A stretch of DNA of 64,000 nt, taken from assembly GCA_001600055.1 (NCBI GenBank), contig BCIV01000006.1, positions 744,001-808,000 of the forward strand, given 5' to 3'. Of the stretch, positions 10,573-23,524 are shown piece by piece. The position numbers were made by a program, and so were the translations under genes. Within the stretch, counting starts at the first letter, position 1. Every line of letters starts with the position of its first letter. The DNA comes from Filobasidium wieringae. Its lineage: Eukaryota > Basidiomycota > Tremellomycetes > Filobasidiales > Filobasidiaceae. The notes beneath the pieces are model-generated. The model was not told the origin of the DNA. It saw only the letters and a program-made list of their open reading frames with translations, and searched no databases.

Positions 10573-13500
10573 TTATAAGGCTATGCCAGGTTCGTTATCG
10601 AAGTAATAAGCTCGATCTCGCTCATCTAGCCACATCCCTTCAACGTATTTCTTCTCTATGTGTGCTTTGAGCGAAGTGAGAGATCTGCCATTGTCGATGC
10701 TTATCAGCATCAAAAAATGGTGAACAAAACCGCAATGGCTTACAGGTCATGTAATGGGATATGTTCATTTCGTCTTTTCTCCCAAATCGCGTTCCCTCTC
10801 ATGTTTCCGCTCGATCTTGCTGTAATGATCATTTCCTCGGTCCACTTGTCCAGATCGGGACTTCTGATCTTTGACATATGTGATCCGAGTCCTCGGTGTA
10901 TACCAGCACATCTTTGGCAGATGAACATGACAATGGGACGATTATGCAAGGCAACGGTAGCCCAGCGTTGGGCATACTCCCCCTTGAGCGACCTAGCGCA
11001 ATCTGCGCAGTTCTGGTTCCCTGGCTGATCAGCGACTTTGCGTAACAGAGCCATATCCGCCTTCTTGACCTGATAGTTCGGATCCTGCTCTACGAGACGA
11101 GGAAAGGACTTCGATCCATGAATGTTACCAGCTGATCTTGTTCTTCCTCGTTCCGATTCTCCCTGGTTGCTATTCGACCTAAAGCTCGAATCAGGCTGGT
11201 CGGAATTAGCCACCAGTATTGCCTGCTTCATACTCTCTTCCAGGTCGAGTTGATATGACGAGCTCTTCCGTGATTGAAGAAGGCTCGTCGGCAAGCTACG
11301 ACCAGTAGTACTATGAACCCCTGTAGATCCCTCATCAGTGGCCTCGAAAACCGAACGACCATCCGAAGAACGGCTGGAATGTCTACTCCGGCTTGCCAAT
11401 AGAGGTGGAGCCTGCTGAGTCGGAACGCTTAGACTCGACAAGCTGTGTTTGACCGTTCTCGGTTGATATAGCTCCTCGACAGTGCCACTCGATTTTGGAC
11501 GAGTCTTTGGTTGACCAAAGCCCAGGCTAGGTCGATTGTGCCTCAAAGCTTCTTTCAAGGAGGTCTTCCGGGCCGGTTTAGGCCAACCGATCCCGACATT
11601 AGTGTTCCGACCAGATCCTTGCTCCAACTCTGGCATGGATGGGAATCCCAACCCTATAGGTGCTCCGGTCGGCGTCAAAGGTGACGCGTGGTCATTCACA
11701 TCATCGGTTCCAACGCGATTGACATTGCGATACGAGGATGTTCCATTTAGCACAGACTCGACCGCATTGGAAATGGCGTATATCCAGGATTTCATCTCTT
11801 CTGTAGAAGTCGCTTGATACATACGCTTCCCTTGTGTCGGCGTGACTATCTCGAAAGCTATCGAGAGCCAGGTTATCGTATGTTCGCTATGATGAACATC
11901 TAAGGGCAACTCACTAAAACGTCTATCCGTATCTCGGCCTTCACGAGCAGTAGCAAAGCGGAGATCTATAGTTTGACTGGACGTCCCCAACTTGGTTGAC
12001 AGACCACCTCGATACTGATTAAAGGGAACTTTAGCTCCGCTTCTTCCTGAAATATCCTACTCCTGCTCACCTCGTAGATCTTGCAAGAAGACAAGACCAT
12101 CCAACAGCCTAGGATTCCACACTCAGTCTCTCCGTACGTGTCACGCAGGATTTGCATCTTGGATACTCACTATCCCATTTAACCTTCTCCTTCCTTTCGC
12201 TCCCGCTTCTCCCGCTAGAGGTTCCCAGGTCTTCCCAAACCCCTGGAGTCCAAACCAAACCTTCCCTCCTCCTTCCTGCTTGCTCACGCTTCGTCTCCTC
12301 CTCCATCATCTCCACTCCCGAATGATCCTGTAGGTCCCGGAAAGTAGGGAATCTTCTACCTTCATTGTCGTTCCTTTCGTTCAATCCTACCGGGAAGCTA
12401 TGAGTAAGGGGTGTGCTCGAACCAGTCTGAGAGAGCATAGGACTAGGGAATATCGATCCTTCGTCTATAGTCGCAGGGGAACCAAGACCAGTACTCTCTG
12501 ACGGTTCTCGAACCATTGGCGTGCCCGATCCAGAAGCAGACAACCGTTCGTCCGGACTGGTCGACCGAGGGGTCTGCAAAGACCTCCTATTCTGTAAATC
12601 AGGTCGGGGTTTTCTCTCCTTTTCCAGAGCGCTCGAAGGTCTTGAAGGGATCTGTAAACTCATTCTCGGATGCGTTCCCGAACTGGCCGAAGGGTTATTG
12701 GCTTTAGAAGACAAGTTGCTATGGATCGATGCAGAGGAGATAATGTTCCTTATCTTATTCCCCATTCCCCGATGTTTCTTCTTTCCTTCTAGGATACCTA
12801 GAGTTGATGATCTTTCCGATTCGATCGGATCGACATGTTTCATAGGAACGCTTGATGAACCACTCGCCATCACCTCAGCACGGACTTGTTCTTGCCTGAT
12901 CGCATGGATCTCTTTATGATGGTGATGATGATTCAACCCGAAAGATTTCCTCCTTCCCTCCTTCTCTCTCCCCGAAGCCGTACTGACTCCCAACCGCTCT
13001 TCCAATACCCTCACGGATTCTTGTTCCGATTCGACTTCTTTCTTCATATCAATCGCAATCCTTTCCCTTTCCGCCCAAGCTAGCTCGAGCGCTTCTTTCC
13101 TCTTGGCTAAAACGCTCAACCTATCTCTCACTCTCGATTTCAGAGAACCTGAGTTCTGTACGGGACTGGAAGGAAAAGCGAGACCAGATCGGGCTGGGGT
13201 CGGTGGAATAACGTTCCAAGAAGAACTTAGAGGTTTGAGTTCACCCGAAGAAGGTTTCAAGGATAAAGTCCGGGAACGTTTATGCCGAATTTCCTTGGAT
13301 TGTTGTTTCGGGTTCGACTGTATGGCTTCTAGATTGTTACCGGAATGCCTCTGAACTCTTTGAGTAGGAGTTTGAGGGGTAGTATCGAAATCCTGGTCTA
13401 CTATTCCCCCTATCGCAGGAGCATCCGGTAACAACCCTGCCATCCAGACGGCCAAACAAGTCTCCACCTCCAAATAGCCGATGCTATAGGGTGGAGATGA

Positions 13501-14105
13501 CCAAAGGAACATGGATTGTGTGTTGAATCGTTTAAGATCGAAGGATTTGGTTGAGAGGGATTGAGCCGCGCTGGACAACGTCTCTGCGGATGAGCTTGGG
13601 TTGTTATGGGTCGTGCTTGAGCGGGGAGAGAGGAATCGAGACAAAGACGAATAGTAAGATTTCGACGATTCCTGAGTAGCAGAACGATAGGAGATGAGAT
13701 GCTCAGTTTGAAGACGTTCAACTGGACCTTGAAACATACCTCGAAATTCGATAAAGCCAATCCATTCCCAATTCCCTTCATTTTTAATTCCCCTCTCATA
13801 GCCTTCAACCTTACTCCGAGAACCTCGTCTAATCCCTCCCGTTCCGCTCTCCTTTGGTCCGCTTTCCACCTGGCGAAATCTCTGACAAGATCTCCACTCT
13901 CGTTCAACCCTTCTAGACAACTGAACAGCTCTTGTTCCGCCGATTCGAGAGAGTAAGAGAGGTCCAGGACGGTGTTGATTTGAGATTGAGCGAGTTTGAG
14001 AGTACGGAGGAGAGTAGAGGAGCGGGATTCTAGGAATGAGAGATGTGCCCGAAAGATGGGTGAGTCTGGAGGAAGCTCCAGATCCAAAGGAGCTTGGGAC
14101 GTCAT
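10573..14105 (-). CDS. BAR-PH-ArfGAP protein (centaurin-beta / Csx2-like)
   Basis: GTPase-activating protein for Arf-family GTPases, coupled to membrane-curvature and phosphoinositide binding. Six exons (13740-14105, 12171-13671, 12071-12108, 11915-12014, 10744-11857, 10573-10699) give 1081 residues. Residues 1-200 and a helical stretch near 330-380 resemble a BAR domain; residues about 230-590 also hold long Ser-rich linkers. The PH domain starts at EGLVWTPGVWEDL (about 590) and includes SCWMVLSSCKIYEYRGG and FEIVTPTQGKRMYQATS. The ArfGAP domain (about 930-1075) has the zinc ligands CADC and CQRC and the arginine finger in CAGIHRGLGSHMSKIRS. The last exon, 10573-10699, supplies LTSLKAHIEKKYVEGMW, which completes the ArfGAP fold. 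The spacing between the two zinc pairs is 26 residues, against 16 in common ArfGAPs. Confidence 0.88.
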
Positions 14106-14853
14106 GCTGGTGCCCGTTGTTCTAGCAGCAAGGTGCTGTGAATCTCAGCAAGAGGATTGTAATGCTCGACAATCGATCGAGAAAGTGTTGTGGGTGCACC
14201 CGGGTGATCTCGTAGAAAGAGAGAATGATGATCGGACTTGAGCGTCTAGCCGGGTATCATGATTTCGATTTGATGAGGCAAGAGAGAAAGGCGTTTTGGG
14301 ATGTAGTAGTAACAAGTATAGCTAGCTAACTAGAACATGGACCTCATACACTGCGTCGCTTGATGTAACGATGGCTGTATGAAGAGCCAACCGACTGATT
14401 TGAAGTGGTGAATCGCCTGGCGAGATCTCTGTGAGCGACCGAAATGATGGGATTGTCACTCAACAAGCAGCTGTTTGTTTTGTCAGAACCGGCCTGTTTC
14501 CACCTGCATCATATCCCGTGTCACTGCCTCGGTTCACGTTGTTTCCACCTGACCACCCTCGACCATGACACAAACAAATCGCCCTCTCGCGCCAGCCTCC
14601 TCCCATACAAATAAACACCACACACTCACTCGCACGCACATCCCATCCAACGCTTACCCCTATCGCCTACTCATCATCATCCTCGTCCTCAACATCCACC
14701 ACTCAGCTCCAGACTGAACCGAGCAAAGAGTCGCACACATCGCCATCACCAAGACACAGACTCTCGACACAACTCGGTCCTATCAATCAGTATCATCCCC
14801 GTCCTTCCGCTCCTTTATCACTTGGACCGTCTTGCTATTCCCAAACGGTTCTT

Positions 14854-14854
14854 N
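14854..14854. other. Undetermined base (n)
   Basis: The only ambiguous base in the window, inside a pyrimidine-rich stretch of the cyclin leader. Probably a draft-assembly or polishing artefact; it touches no coding sequence. Confidence 0.95.
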
Positions 14855-14904
14855 CCTTCTCTCCATCTGTGAGAGTCGACGGCGTTACAACTCGGATATA
14901 TAGT

Positions 14905-14946
14905 CTACTACTACTACGTACTACACTACACACTACTACACACTAC
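14905..14946 (+). repeat. Imperfect (ACT)n microsatellite
   Basis: A run of CTACTACTA units broken by GTA and ACA, continuing imperfectly to 14946; a smaller cluster lies at 14974-14993. Sits 90-130 bp upstream of the cyclin start codon, probably in the 5' leader. Confidence 0.8.
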
Positions 14947-15036
14947 TTTGAACTAGTTTTATTTTCGTTCTTCTACCACTACTACTACACTACCCCCCTT
15001 TCCTTTCTTGCATAAACAACAAACGACTTGATCAAC

Positions 15037-17369
15037 ATGGCGACTATCCGAGTAAGTCCTCTGCCTCTCACAACAACTTTCCATACTCACTCCTTCCTCT
15101 TCTATACAGCCCACCCGAACGAGGCCTACCACTCGGTACCAGGACGAGAACGTCATCCAGACCGGTCCTAAATCTACCTCGATCGCTGGTAAACCTCAAC
15201 AACAACAACCCGTCAAGTCGGTCCTTGGGGTCAACAACAACCACAACATCCAGGTAGATGAGAAGAAGGCGACTGCTGTCGGGGTAAAGAGACCGGCTTT
15301 GGCTTCCAAGGTGAGTGACAGAACGAAAGTTGCAAGGGAAAGGGATGTTGTTTGTTGTGGTTGTTGGGTGATATTCTACGCGTTCATTTGATCGACGATC
15401 AATACCTTTCGACCTTGAAACGAATCTTGTCAACATTCACACGAATGGAAAAGGATGCACGCTTTGTGCACGAATCGTTTACCGTTGTCGATACTGATCT
15501 GTCTGACCTTCACCTTGTAGGACCAACAACCTCCACGAAAGGTCTCCAAGCATAGTCGATCTTCTTCTGTTACTAGCAAGGTCGACTACCGATCGACTAC
15601 TACTACTGCCGTCTCTTCCCGACCATTCACCAACACTGCTCCCTCGTCCCTCAATACAATCGCAAGCACCAGTGCTCCCTCCATCGTAGCCAAGCAAGAA
15701 CGTACTTCTCGTCAACCTTCCCTCGATCCTTCCGTCATCGAGTTCTCCGATGCGCCTACTGTTGATGATAACGAGGAGAACCAACCTCGTCCTAGTCATT
15801 CTCAAGGTAGTGGACTTACCCCTTCTCTTACAGAGATGGGCGTCGAGGCTCATCCTAGTTCCTCGAGGTACATGGACGCGGGGGAAGTTCAGGGCGAGGA
15901 GTTCGCCGATGCCATCCTTACCGATTCCAATCACATGCAACAGCAAGCCGCTTCTATTCCCGAAGAAACCGAAGAGGATCTCAATCAGGACGGTGCAGAG
16001 TTGAATGAGATTCCCGAACAAGGTCTTGGACCTATTTTCGTCGAGGAACACGAGGATTGGTTGAGCTTGACGGAAGGTCAGGCTCAGTGGGTCGAGGAAG
16101 AGATGGTCCGCGTCAAAGAGAGATTCGTGGACGAGGTCGACGAGTTGGACTGCACCATGGTTGCCGAGTACGCTGATGAGATCTTTGAGTTGATGGGTGA
16201 ATTGGAGGTTAGTCGAATCTACTCTTGGTCGAGTCTACGTTCAGGCGATCGGTTACTAATGTGAGGCACAATGAACGTTTAGGAACAAACTTTGCCCATC
16301 TGGAACTACATGGACTCTCAGACTGAGATGGACTGGTGAGTTCTCCAGGTCGACCCCTATTTGCGAATCCTGTTTTTTTAAACTTCAGTCCAACCCTGTA
16401 GGAGCATGCGAACAACCCTCATCGACTGGCTCGTACAGGTTCACCTGCGATACCACATGTTACCCGAAACCCTCTGGATCGCCGTCAACATTGTCGATAG
16501 GTTCTTGTCCGAGCGTACCGTCTCGTTGATCAAGCTGCAGTTGGTCGGGGTTACCGCCATGTTTATCGCTGCGAAGTACGAAGAGATCTTGGCTCCTAGG
16601 TGAGTTCTTCTACGAAGTAAAGGCTGTGGACAGGGCAAGGATACTGATGATGCGTGCACACGTAGTGTTGATGAGTTTGTTTACATGACCGAGGGCGGAT
16701 ACAGCAAGGATGAGATTTTGAAGGGAGAGAGGATTATTTTGCAGGTAAGTCAGATATGAGCATGGATATGAGTATGAGCTATCAACGATGTGATTCTAAC
16801 CTGTCGTGCGGTCTCCAGACTTTAGACTTTGACATCTCCTCGTACTGCTCGCCATACAGTTGGGTCCGAAAGATCTCTAAAGCCGATGATTACGATGTGC
16901 AAACGAGGACCTTGTCCAAATACTTGATGGAGGTTACCTTGCTCGATCACCGTTTCTTGCGAGCCAAGCCTAGTATGATTGCTGCGATCGGGATGTACTT
17001 GTCTAGACGGATGTTGGATCGGGATTGGGTGAGTCGGACTCTACAAGATCGAATCCGAACATACAGCTGACTGGTTCGAGCTTATTTGACCGTAGTCTGA
17101 AGGGTTCACCTTTTACTCTGGATTCACTGAGATTCAGCTTTGTCGAGGAGCCAGGCTCTTGACCGAGACTCTCGCCGATCCCGAGTTCAAGCATCAATAC
17201 GTCTTCAAGAAGTACGCTACCAAGAAGTTCTTGAACGCGGCCAAGTTTGCCCAAGAATGGGCCATGTCAAACGTCGAAGATCGTGAGTCATATTGCGGTC
17301 AACCTTGCTTGGAACCGTGGGACTGATAGCATTTCCCACTTGATAGTTGCGGACGCTTCCACCTTTTGA
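15037..17369 (+). CDS. B-type mitotic cyclin
   Basis: Regulatory subunit of Cdk1 driving entry into mitosis. Nine exons (15037-15051, 15110-15310, 15521-16207, 16283-16335, 16402-16599, 16666-16744, 16819-17028, 17096-17282, 17347-17369) give 550 residues. The first 250 are low-complexity; KRPALASK near residue 66 fits an RxxL destruction box. The cyclin box begins at IWNYMDSQTEMDWSMRTTLI and includes DWLVQVHLRYHMLPETLWIA, FIAAKYEEILAPSVDEFVYM and, in the C-terminal fold, YLMEVTLLDHRFLRAKPSMI. This is the Clb1-4/Cdc13 class. The first exon encodes only five residues. Confidence 0.94.
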
Positions 17370-17793
17370 ACGAAATTTACGAATTCAGAGATCCTCGACA
17401 GTTTTTGATCAGGGTCCAATGTCCGATATCTCACAGTGGATACAGGAGGCGCATCATCTAGATCGACACCCGACGAGATGATAGCGTCTTCGACCCTGCA
17501 ACACCCCTTTCATAGCCAGCGGGATCAAGCTCGATACCCTGGTCCTTCTTCTTCTACTTGTTTACGCTTTATTACGACCCCCTTTACCAACACCTTTCTG
17601 GATCCGACTTCCACTTCTCCAGCAGCTGTGACTTTTAATATTGTTCCGAGCATACACATACGCACAGCTTACTTCTGACCAGTATCGGGGCTCTCCCTCA
17701 TGTATCAACGTAGACGGACGGGTGCCTCATTATTGCAATGCATTTGATGGAACAACTCGAACATACACATACAAGAACGTCGTGATCTCTCAT
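17370..17793. other. Convergent 3' spacer after cyclin B
   Basis: 424 bp between the 3' ends of cyclin B (+) and the flavin monooxygenase gene (-). ACATACACATAC-type repeats occur twice (about 17652-17663 and 17762-17772). No gene seen. Confidence 0.4.
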
Positions 17794-19781
17794 CTAATAG
17801 CCAAGGGTTTCCGAGCGCAAGGCCTTGTTCTTTCTTAGTGGATATCGCCATGGCTCCACTTGGCCCCACCCGCCTGCCTCACCACCATCTGCTTCTTTGG
17901 TCAAGCCGAGCAGGTAGTTCTCATACTCATACTCGAACGGAAAACCGAACACGTATTCCCCACGGACTTTTTCGGTATACCGCTTGTCCTTCTTTGCAGG
18001 TTCATGTGAGGCAATCTTGTCAGAGTTGGCTACGCTGTCATTCCCTTTGTGTAGTGGTTCGTTCGTGTTGTCATTACCGGCTTGTTGAGCCTGATGATCC
18101 GGTGCCTTGTCCGCCACTGCATCGGTTCCGCGTGTCGGTGGACTAGGGTTGTCGGGGAAAGTAGGAAGCCTTCCAGCCCAATACATAGCTGTAACGTGAG
18201 ACTGAATCTCCACTAACGGGAAAGGTACTACCAGATAAGCTAAAACAACCAGGTCGTTAGTCTGGTTGTGTTAGTAATGACACGGGAACACTCACGTAAC
18301 CCTATAAACGCGCATGTGCGGTCGCCTTCGAGAAAGATCTTCAGATCATCTACCTCTCTCATTCCTAACCCCTGCAGACCATCTACCTCCCACTTATCCC
18401 GATCGTCCATTACATCGACAGTTCCGATGTGCTGTTCGCATACGGCTTTTGTGTTCCACGGGAAATCCGTTGACTTGAAGAATGGAAAGTAATAAAGATA
18501 CCCGGTGGCGAAGATGATGACATCTATATTTTCGACAGTGGTTCCATCGTTGAAATGTATGATACTCTTCTCATCGACGTTCTCGATCTTCTCAATAAGC
18601 GGACGATGTTCGATCAGTTCCAACCATGGTTTCGATTCATCCTTGACCATCCCAGGTGACATATCATTCGGCTGCATAGACGAGGACTGATAAACCTTGG
18701 TCATCGGGCCTTCGATCTTTCCATGTTCCTCCCGAGGAAGTGAGGGGAAATTGTCCAGGTCGCGATGTCTAGCGTCTTGCATACTTTGCGGGAGCTTGGA
18801 GGTGGGGATATCAATCGATGCGATTTCCCTTGCCACATCCGAACCAGAAGCGAATGATCCTACTACCATTATCCGCTATATCGAGGACATATTAGCGCTT
18901 CTGAGTCGAGCAGGATCGTCAGGGGTGTGCGTACCTGGCCCTTGTATTCTTCTGGTCGACGATACCACCGAGAATGCAATACCTTCCCTCGGAACCCGCT
19001 GACGATCCGTTTCATCAGTAGTGCATGCAGTATCGAGAGATGGCGCAACTCACCTCAAACCAGGAACTTGAGGAATGCTAGCCTTCTCATAATGGCCATT
19101 AGCTATGGAAACGAAATCGAACCGCTCCACGATCTTTCCATGTACTCCCTGACTTTCTACGACCCACTCTCGCGTGTCCTCAAGTTGGGAAATCCGGGTG
19201 ACGATAGTATTGAATCGGACATGCCGATCTACGTCATTCTGCTTGGAGTATTGTTGGATGTAGGCGCATACAGTTGAAGCTCGAGGGAAAAGATCGACTG
19301 AGTCGGAGAAAGGCGTATTTCGGAAAGTCATTAGTTGCTGATACAGAAGAAAAAGAAGATCAGCGTTGTGTGCGATGACAAGATAGCGGATGCACACTTT
19401 AGGAAGATTCGTCCTTAATCCGGAGTAGATAGGACTAGGTGTTGAACCCGAGTTCGAAGGCAGCGCACGAGTAATTCCGGAATCGCTATCATGCTTCAAG
19501 GTATATTCGCCAGCCTCAGGATCCTCTAGCCTGTGGTTAATTAACCCACGTTAGCTCACAATCTAATCCGATCGAGCTGATACTAACCACACGCCTCCCA
19601 GCTCGCTCCTCGATTCGAAAACCACCAGTTCAGCTCGATAGGGCGATCCATTGGCTGGAGCAAAGGCGTCCAAGATCCGAGCTGCCTGTGCTATGCCCGA
19701 AGCACCTGCCCCGACTACCGCGATCCGCTTGGCCGGTCGGGTATCAGCTTGCGCAGCGACTTGGTGCATTTGGGTAACCAT
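17794..19781 (-). CDS. Flavin-containing monooxygenase (FMO family)
   Basis: FAD- and NADPH-dependent monooxygenase; members oxidise soft nucleophiles such as thiols or amines. Six exons (19588-19781, 19398-19530, 19054-19337, 18935-18998, 18296-18875, 17794-18239) give 566 residues. The FAD Rossmann motif is IAVVGAGASGIAQAAR near residue 20, with ESRSELGGVW closing it. FRGKVLHSRWYRRPE fits the FMO identifying motif FxGxxxHxxxY/W. The NADPH-binding motif is MVVGSFASGSDVAREIA, and the ATGY motif is FATGYLYYFPFF. The C-terminal 90 residues after the catalytic fold are polar. It matches the fungal thiol/N-oxidising FMO group; the substrate cannot be read from sequence, and no biosynthetic cluster surrounds it. 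Confidence 0.88.
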
Positions 19782-20189
19782 GTCTGAAACAAGTCGACCG
19801 ATTCGGAGTAAGCCGTGGTATAAGGACGATGCTTGTTGGATACACAGTCTGGTTTAGATTACGAGGTAGAGGATTAGAGAAGGCGCTGTCACTAGGGTTT
19901 GATGTAGGGCTATGTGGATCGAGATCATGCTCCCTGCTAAGTCTGGTTGTCACTCACGAGGATGGTGTGATATCGAACGCCCAAGTCGTCAGCTCATATT
20001 TGCTTCCGCTCGATCTTTTGTTGATAAAGTCGCAACTTCGGGAGATTACCTTTGGATTCAAAATGCTAGATCGTCGTCTCTTGTATTTAGGCGGACTGTA
20101 ACACGCAGATACATCTTGCTCAATCCATATTCTCGTCGTCAAGTCCTATTTCAAGCAAGGGCTGATCGGTGTATTGCCATCCGGGCCTC
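19782..20189. promoter_or_regulatory. Divergent promoter FMO / GUF1
   Basis: 408 bp shared upstream region. No TATA box, repeat or recognisable factor site stands out. Confidence 0.35.
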
Positions 20190-23100
20190 ATGCGTCGCTC
20201 GTTTCCCTCTATTCGCCATGCATCCTCCTTCTTGACCTTCCGACGCAATGCGTACCCATCATGCCGGCAAGCGTCGACAGCAGTCAATCCCGGGATGAGC
20301 AAGATCACGAACTTAGACAAGAGCGCTGGAGATCCACATGCGAAGGTTCGGGATATGCGGCTGTTTCCGAAGGAGAAGATCAGGTAGGTGACAGGGTATG
20401 TTTTTACGCAAGAATCGGAATCCTGAAAGCGGCTATTTTGTAGAAACATCTCGATCATAGCGCATATCGACGTGAGGTCCATCTTAAGCCTTTCTTACGA
20501 TAAATAGCATACTAAAGTCCCACACATATGCTGTTGTAGCATGGAAAGAGCACATTGGCAGACCGGCTCTTGGAAATGACGGGGACCATAACCAGAGGTC
20601 CGGGGGGGAACCACCAAGTCTTAGATAAAGTGAGCCTCGACCTTTCTTTTCTTGTAGATGTCACGCCATCGAACCAATGATACGATTCCTCAGCTTGCTG
20701 TAGAAAAGGAACGAGGTACCTTTCTGCCATTCTCTCTCTCTCTCCGATCTACCTTGAAGTCGCTAAGCCTTCCCGAATTGTCCTCAACAACAGGTATCAC
20801 CGTCAAAGCCCAAACTGTGTCAATGCTTTACAACCACAAAGGGGAAGACTATCTGATCAATCTGATCGATACCCCCGGACATGTGGATTTCAGTTATGAA
20901 GTTTCGAGATCGTTGGGTGCTTGCGAGGGATGTTTGTTGCTGGTCGACGCTAGTCGTGAGTAACCAGCGCTGGACTATGGCAAACAGCATCGAACGGTGA
21001 ATTAACGACCAATCTCCTTTGCGGATGACTGAAGAGGGATTACAAGCTCAATCACTAGCAGTAGAAAGATCCGCTTCTGCTCAAGACCTCGCTATCATTC
21101 CTTGCTTAAACAAAGTCGATCTCCCTCACGCTCATCCAGAACAGATTTCAACTCAAATTGAAGAAACCCTGGCGATTCCTCGAGAAGAACATCTCTACAT
21201 ATCTGCAAAGAGTGGATTGGGCGTCGAGGGGGTGTTAGAGGCTGTTGTGAACAGGTTACCGCCACCGGGAGAATGGGAGGATAGGGTTGATCGCCTTAGC
21301 GCAGGGGAAGGGGTTAGCCAGGAGATCAGGGAATTAAGGAGGAAAGAAGATGGAAATGCTTTGCGGGGCTTAATCATCGACACCTAGTAGGTTGAGATTT
21401 CCGTTCAAGAGAGGATGTCATCCCTGTTGATTTCACTTTCACCAAAGTTATGACCGGTTTAGGGGTGTTGTATCGCTTGTACGGATATTCACCGGTTCGG
21501 TAAAGAAGGGTATGCATAATCGTTCGAGTTGAAAGGCTCGAACAGTATTCATCCTTCTGCCTTTTATAGGGGACAAGCTGTTATTCATGTCGACAGGGAA
21601 GAAATACGAAGTTCTCGAAGTCGGCGTATTTCATCCAGAAGAGACGCCTACAAATGAACTTTTTGAAGGTCAGGTCGGATACGTTGTTTGCAATCTAAAG
21701 GACTTTGAAGAGGGTTAGTGTGCGCTATAGGAAAGGGACCCTGTTGCAAGAATTGATGTTCTCTACGAAACAGCCAATGTCGGTGACACCATCACCCATC
21801 CTACTGCCAAGATACAGCCGCTACCAGGGTTCAAACCTTTACAGTCGATGGTATTCGCAGGAGTATTTCCGCTGGACGCAACTGACTTTCAGAAGCTAGA
21901 AGAGGCGATTGGACGAGTGAGTCCGTGTCACGAACGTTAAGCGTCAGGCAGGCTCAATCGACCTTTTGATCGCAGCTGACTCTTAACGATCGAAGTGGTG
22001 AGCTCTGGACACCTTTTCACGGCGGAAAGAAACTGATATTCCAAGGCTATAGTCACGGTACAAAGAGAGTCTTCTGCAGCGTTGGGCCAGGGTTGCCGAC
22101 TAGGGTTCTTGGGTACCTTACACATGTCAGTCCTGGTACAACGGCTGAAGGATGAGTACGGAGCAGAAGTATGTGTTACTGCTCCAACGGTACCATATAA
22201 AGGTTCGTCACGCGGTGCAATTTTCTATGACACGGCTCATAGGCTCATATTATGCTTCATAGTGGTTTACAAAAACGGGAACGAAGAGATCGTCTCTAAT
22301 CCCGCTTTGTTTCCGGATACATTCGATGCGGGTCAAAGGATCGATCGAGTCGAAGAGCCGATTGGTGAGCCGCTATAATCCTTTGCCGAACCAATACGCT
22401 TATGAACCTACGATCCGTAGTACATGCTACTATCATGGCACCCCAGGGTAAATTTCATGTCTGCGCTGACTTTAGTATTTTCTACTGACTCTCTGTGTTT
22501 TTGCAGAGCATATCGGAGATATGATGGAATTATGCAACGATCATAGAGGGGTACAGCTCGATTACAAATACGACGAAGCCACGTCGCGCTCAACCCTGCG
22601 ATACGAGCTACCATTGAGCGAAATTGCCACAGAATTCTTCAGCAAATTGAAGAGCCGGTCAGTAAAGGGGTGTGATCTCAAGTACCTGGCCGACTCAATG
22701 ATTTGTATCTTACCTGTTATAGGAGCAAGGGTTATGCCTCGTTTGACTACGAGGATGCCGGATATAAATCGAGTGACCTGATCAAGGTGAGTCTAGCGTG
22801 GAACCTTGGTATCACTGGGGACAGATATGCTAAACGATCATGAACGGGTAGCTTAATTTACTTGTCAACGCAACACCGGTTGATGCTTTGGCTAGTGAGT
22901 TGTACCCACTGGATATTATCAGTGGATACTATATTCATATTTGCTTCGTTCCCAGTGATTGTGCATCGCGCCGCTGCTGTCAACATTGGACGAGAATGGG
23001 TAGCTAAATTGAGCAAGTCGCGTTTCCCACTGCTCAGATCGACCACGCCCTGATGTCCCTCTGGTAAGCAGAGAAAGTAATCCCTAGACAGCTCTTCCAA

Positions 23101-23524
23101 GTATCTATCCAGGCTGCAATCGGAACCAAGATCATTGCAAGAGAAAGTCTATCCGCTATGCGAAAGGACGTGACTGCTGGACTCTATGGAGGTCATTATG
23201 AGCGAAAGGTATGCCTTTGGAACTCGATACAGCAAAGCAGACTGGAGCTGACACGCGACTTCATGTGGGATAAAAGATGAAACAACTAGAGTAAGTCACT
23301 TAGACCTTATCGACTGAAAGCGTAGCTAATGTTCTCCTTCAATGTGATGTAGGAAACAAAAGCGTGGAAAGGCCAAGCTCAAGCGTCTCGGAGCTGGTAA
23401 CGTTGAAGTGAGTGGCGCAGGCCGTGTATACGTCGAGAATTCGATACTGATCGCGGTCATGATCTACCAGGTTCCGGCTGCTGCTTTCTACGAAATCTTA
23501 GGGAACAACAAGGCTGGGAAGTGA
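20190..23524 (+). CDS. GUF1: Mitochondrial translation factor Guf1 (EF4/LepA)
   Basis: Translational GTPase of the inner mitochondrial matrix side, homologue of bacterial LepA/EF4, thought to act on stalled or back-translocating ribosomes. Twenty-one exons sum exactly to 690 residues. The leader [20 protein letters not shown] is a good mitochondrial presequence. GTPase motifs: G1 AHIDHGKST (split by an intron), G2 region [13 protein letters not shown]3 DTPGHVDF, G4 NKVDLPHA. Domain II includes [20 protein letters not shown], and the LepA-specific C-terminus has [16 protein letters not shown] and [17 protein letters not shown]. The start is the ATG at 20190. The intron at 23013-23071 begins with GC rather than GT. 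The exon at 20694-20715 is only 22 nt. Confidence 0.94.

Larger units (their letters stand above)
14106..15036. promoter_or_regulatory. Divergent promoter ArfGAP gene / cyclin B, long pyrimidine-rich leader
   Basis: 931 bp between the two starts. From about 14520 to 15030 the plus strand is strongly C/T- and CA-rich with few G, typical of a fungal transcription start region and long 5' leader for the cyclin gene. It holds ACT microsatellites (14905-14946 and 14974-14993) and one undetermined base (14854). Confidence 0.5.

Noticed and set aside
17794..19781. Secondary-metabolite cluster suggested by the flavin monooxygenase
   Set aside because: Neighbours are a mitotic cyclin and a mitochondrial GTPase; no synthase, P450 or dedicated transporter lies nearby.
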